DNA of 64,000 nucleotides from Rhizobium grahamii CCGE 502 (GTDB lineage Bacteria > Pseudomonadota > Alphaproteobacteria > Rhizobiales > Rhizobiaceae), in NCBI RefSeq assembly GCF_000298315.2, contig NZ_AEYE02000022.1, positions 62,001-126,000 of the forward strand, read 5' to 3'. Shown here in pieces: positions 61,763 to 64,000 of the stretch (position 1 is the first letter of the stretch; every line of letters starts with the position of its first letter). Below the pieces are notes generated by a model. The model saw only the letters and a program-made list of their open reading frames with translations. It had not been told where the DNA came from and did not search any database. A program made the translations under genes and the position numbers.

Positions 61763-62896
61763 TCATGCAATCGCGGCAAAGGGGTCGATGAAGATCTCGG
61801 CGCCTGTCAGACCGACAGCGTTGCGCCAACCGGTGAAGCTCTGGGCGTAATCGTCGCGCGATATCCTGTGGGTGACGGAATCGACGTAATAGAGGCCGCT
61901 GTTTTCCCGCCCCGCGCCGCGCACCAGCACGGTTTGCCCGCATCGCAAGGCTCTTGCGAATTTGATCCCGTCCACCTCGCCTTGGCAGCTGACGGAGCGG
62001 CTCGAGGCGGTTGCCCTGGCAAGCGCCGATGACTGCGCCTCCTGCGGGCTAGCCGCGTCTGTCGCAGATATCCGGTCGACCGGCGGAGGCAGGATGCGCA
62101 GGAGATTGGGTTCCATGCCCATTGGCATTTCGGTCGCAGCCGGAGCGATATAGGGCAGAGGCAGGCGTGTCTTCGGCTCTGAGGTAAAGCCCTGCATCGC
62201 GACCGGTCGCTGCATGTCGTTGAAGGCATTGAAGGAGCGAAGGTTGGTCTGGCGTCCGAAGTCGATCGAAAGCACGCCCTGTGGCACCGGCTGGCTCAGC
62301 GGCAGTCGAAAGTGTCCCATGTCAAGGCCACTGAACGGTTCGGGGGCGACGAACAGATCGAAGCCGTTTCGATGGGCGAGCTGGCTGAGGTAGACGGAAT
62401 CCGAACTGCGCTGGGTGGTCGTCGTGTCGAGCGTCGTGCGTTGCGGTGGGGTCGGCAACACATCGGGAATTATGCCGTAGCTGGCCAAGATCGCGGTGGC
62501 GACGACGCTGTCCGGGCAGTTCGGCCATGTCTTGGGTGCGCGGCGCTGCCCCATGAGGGTCCCGAGCGCGTCGGCGGCAACAACTTCCAGAATAGACCTG
62601 CCGGGATCGTTGCCGGCAAGGAGCCGCGTCTCCGTGACATAGGCGTTGACGAGCGCGAAGGGAACAGGAAGGCCAAGGGCCAGCCGGATGGTGAGGGGCG
62701 TGTTTGGCCGGAAGATCGGAAGTGCCGCCGCATCGTAATCGCCCATCACATTGCGGCTGAGGTCGAAACTCAGCCTCACCATGGACGCGCGGCCGATCGC
62801 CGTTTCCACCTCGATCAGGCTCAGTGCTTCGATCAGCAGGCGCGGCAGCGGCGCCTTGGCAATCTGGACCAGGAAGAAGGACGGCAGGATCGTCAT
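61763..62896 (-). CDS. gp27/late-control D-like baseplate hub protein
   Basis: The 377-residue protein matches the hub half of VgrG/Afp8 (phage late control gene D family): SLSLIEVETAIGRASMVRLS-like start, FDLSRNVMGDYDAAALPIFR, GRSILEVVAADALGTLMGQR, YLSQLAHRNGFDLFVAPEPF, then YYVDSVTHRISRDDYAQSFT, a conserved C-terminal signature. The start overlaps the previous stop as ATGA (62893-62896). Being split from the spike protein distinguishes this locus from the Afp/PVC type. Confidence 0.82.
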   Translation of the reverse strand: MTILPSFFLVQIAKAPLPRLLIEALSLIEVETAIGRASMVRLSFDLSRNVMGDYDAAALPIFRPNTPLTIRLALGLPVPFALVNAYVTETRLLAGNDPGRSILEVVAADALGTLMGQRRAPKTWPNCPDSVVATAILASYGIIPDVLPTPPQRTTLDTTTTQRSSDSVYLSQLAHRNGFDLFVAPEPFSGLDMGHFRLPLSQPVPQGVLSIDFGRQTNLRSFNAFNDMQRPVAMQGFTSEPKTRLPLPYIAPAATEMPMGMEPNLLRILPPPVDRISATDAASPQEAQSSALARATASSRSVSCQGEVDGIKFARALRCGQTVLVRGAGRENSGLYYVDSVTHRISRDDYAQSFTGWRNAVGLTGAEIFIDPFAAIA

Positions 62897-63180
62897 GCGA
62901 GATCTCCGGGCGAGGGAACGGCGATGATCGCACCGGGTTGATCCGTCAGGTCGACCGGGCGCATTACCCGGTTGATGTCGCAGAGTTGCCAGAACCGTTC
63001 GGGATCGCCGAGCGTCGAAGCGCTTGCCAGATCCGGCCTGTCCCCGCTGCCGACCACATAGCTTCGGCTCCCCGTCGTTGCGGGAATGAAGCGCATGCGC
63101 TTGTAGCGGATCACCCTTCCATCGGCGTCTGTATACTCCGCCTCGGGAATGGATTCATAACGGCTGCCTCTGAAGAACAT
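62893..63180 (-). CDS. LysM-like baseplate protein (tail protein X type)
   Basis: The 95-residue protein starts MFFRGSRYESIPEAEYTDAD. The second half, SRSYVVGSGDRPDLASASTL then GDPERFWQLCDINRVMRPVD, has the LysM-like pattern of tail protein X. In Afp7 this module is fused to the tube-initiator; here it is a separate gene after it. It probably links tube and hub. Confidence 0.78.
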   Translation of the reverse strand: MFFRGSRYESIPEAEYTDADGRVIRYKRMRFIPATTGSRSYVVGSGDRPDLASASTLGDPERFWQLCDINRVMRPVDLTDQPGAIIAVPSPGDLA

Positions 63181-63190
63181 CGTAACCCTC

Positions 63191-63838
63191 CTATGGAACC
63201 AAAGCCTGAAGGCCGGAGCGGGCGCCGAATGTCTCTTGTGCGGCCATCGCCTGCTTCTGCGTGAGTGCTGCGAGGTACACGAAATAACCGGGGTCCAGGA
63301 CGCTGAGGTCGCGATAGGTGAGCACCTTCAGTGTCACGTCTGCCCGGGCCCTGATAGGATTGAGCGACTGGTCGAAGGCTTCCTCACGAACCGACAGGCT
63401 TTCAAGGCGAACAGGCAGGACGCGGTGCGCTCCCCAGACGAGGAAAGCCATGGGAGCGTTTTCCGCCAGGATGAAAGCACCGCCCGCAAGGGCGATCACC
63501 TCGTTGGCCAACACCATGGAATAGGCGGGGTAGACCAGCTTTTCGAGCGCTGCGAGCGCCGGATGGAGACCAGTGGCGACGGTGACGCCGTTCTGCGCCG
63601 GCTTTTCGAGCTGGTCGGCTGCATCGATGTCGACCGAAAAAGTCAACGTTTCGTCGGGCGGGCCGTTGAGGCGGCGGGCGTCGCCACGCCCTCCACCCGA
63701 GGCCGAACGCGCGGCAATCGAGCGTGTGACCTCGTCAGGATTGTACTGGAAGGCAACGACAATAGGCAGCGGATCGGGCGGCTGGAACGCGACGATTCCG
63801 CCTTTCTGCACCTTTGGCCATCGCGGCGATGCGGTCAT
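63191..63838 (-). CDS. eCIS tube-initiator protein (Afp7 N-terminal-like)
   Basis: The 215-residue protein has VQKGGIVAFQPPDPLPIVVA then FQYNPDEVTRSIAARSASGG, the typical opening of the CIS tube-initiator family in which the FQYNPDEV pattern is conserved. Further support comes from DETLTFSVDIDAADQLEKPA, VATGLHPALAALEKLVYPAY and RVLPVRLESLSVREEAFDQS. It acts where the inner tube meets the baseplate. It is the first complete eCIS gene in the window; the operon continues to the right. Confidence 0.85.
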   Translation of the reverse strand: MTASPRWPKVQKGGIVAFQPPDPLPIVVAFQYNPDEVTRSIAARSASGGGRGDARRLNGPPDETLTFSVDIDAADQLEKPAQNGVTVATGLHPALAALEKLVYPAYSMVLANEVIALAGGAFILAENAPMAFLVWGAHRVLPVRLESLSVREEAFDQSLNPIRARADVTLKVLTYRDLSVLDPGYFVYLAALTQKQAMAAQETFGARSGLQALVP

Positions 63839-63848
63839 TGTCCTGCTC

Positions 63849-64000
63849 CTATGGTGCGGCGGGTTGCTTCTTCAGGCCGAGCGATTTGATCAGCATCTTT
63901 GCAAGCCCGGGTACATTCTTTGGCCAGTAGACATTCTCGAAGTGGGCGATCGCTTCGAGTGCTGTCGACAGAGACGAGGTCGGTGCCTGCTCGGACGGTT
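63849..64000 (-). CDS. C-terminal end of an eCIS-operon protein (5' end outside window)
   Basis: A minus-strand frame enters at the window edge and ends with a TAG at 63849-63851. The visible 50 residues include STALEAIAHFENVYWPKNVP and GLAKMLIKSLGLKKQPAAP. I do not recognise it. By position, between the tube-initiator and the tube/sheath genes expected beyond 64000, it could be the small Afp6-like protein. This is uncertain. Confidence 0.55.
   Translation of the reverse strand, partial: PSEQAPTSSLSTALEAIAHFENVYWPKNVPGLAKMLIKSLGLKKQPAAP

Noticed and set aside
1-64000. CRISPR arrays, rRNA genes, complete insertion sequences
   Set aside because: No regularly spaced repeats, rRNA motifs or intact transposase genes were seen.
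48621-64000. Prophage or type VI secretion cluster
   Set aside because: No capsid, terminase or portal genes, and no TssJLM membrane complex, are visible. DUF6519 and the two baseplate-J proteins point to eCIS.

Overview
The window looks like accessory DNA, perhaps a megaplasmid, from an alphaproteobacterium of the Rhizobiales (Sinorhizobium/Rhizobium/Agrobacterium type). The signs are high GC, a selenocysteine/formate dehydrogenase block in the order selC-selB-SEL1-selA-fdhE-fdoI-fdoH-fdoG, a ROSE-type RNA thermometer before an hsp20 gene, EcfG-type promoters (GGAAC-N16-(C/A)GTT), peptide-type sugar ABC transporters and several GC-rich Rho-independent terminators. The species cannot be named from sequence alone.

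Layout. 1-4564: the end of a LacI-family regulator, selD, a small secreted protein behind an EcfG-type promoter, and a large SARP/TPR-type regulator. 4565-6759: no intact protein gene. It holds a decayed phage-type integrase and two tandem pairs of promoter-RNA-terminator units on the minus strand, which I read as four small RNAs of the general stress response. 6760-8199: a DUF1254-type exported protein. 8336-18398: one minus-strand operon for a selenocysteine formate dehydrogenase, running fdoG (in-frame UGA plus SECIS hairpin), fdoH, fdoI, fdhE, selA, SEL1, selB, selC, terminator. As written, selA and the SEL1 gene each carry a one-base frameshift. 18640-20484: an EamA exporter and a LysR regulator. 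20560-27754: a seven-gene operon with a polar amino-acid ABC transporter, two NodB-fold hydrolases, an MmgE/PrpD protein and an ArgH-family lyase. The epimerase-like plus lyase-like pair suggests catabolism of an aminopolycarboxylate such as iminodisuccinate. 28364-31040: a DUF1778/GNAT toxin-antitoxin pair with a frameshifted toxin, hsp20 with RpoH-type promoter and ROSE element, a DUF982 protein and a LysR relic. 31732-44901: a LacI-controlled carbohydrate locus with a family-5 binding protein, two permeases, a fused ATPase, GH42 and GHL6-like enzymes, hydroxypyruvate isomerase and a 3-hydroxyacid dehydrogenase. 45148-47574: a glycine-rich protein and an arylsulfatase.

48621-64000 is the distal, baseplate part of an extracellular contractile injection system (eCIS, Afp/PVC-like) on the minus strand: tube-initiator, LysM-like protein, gp27-like hub, gp5-like spike, gp25, two baseplate-J proteins, a tail-I-type protein, a DUF6519/beta-helix protein and a small coiled-coil protein. 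One baseplate protein carries an inserted lectin-like beta-propeller. Sheath, tube and ATPase genes are expected beyond position 64000.

The observations most worth following are the four EcfG-type sRNA units, the possible aminopolycarboxylate operon, the propeller-bearing eCIS baseplate, and the conflict between an intact Sec-UGA/SECIS/selC/selB/selD set and a frameshifted selA.
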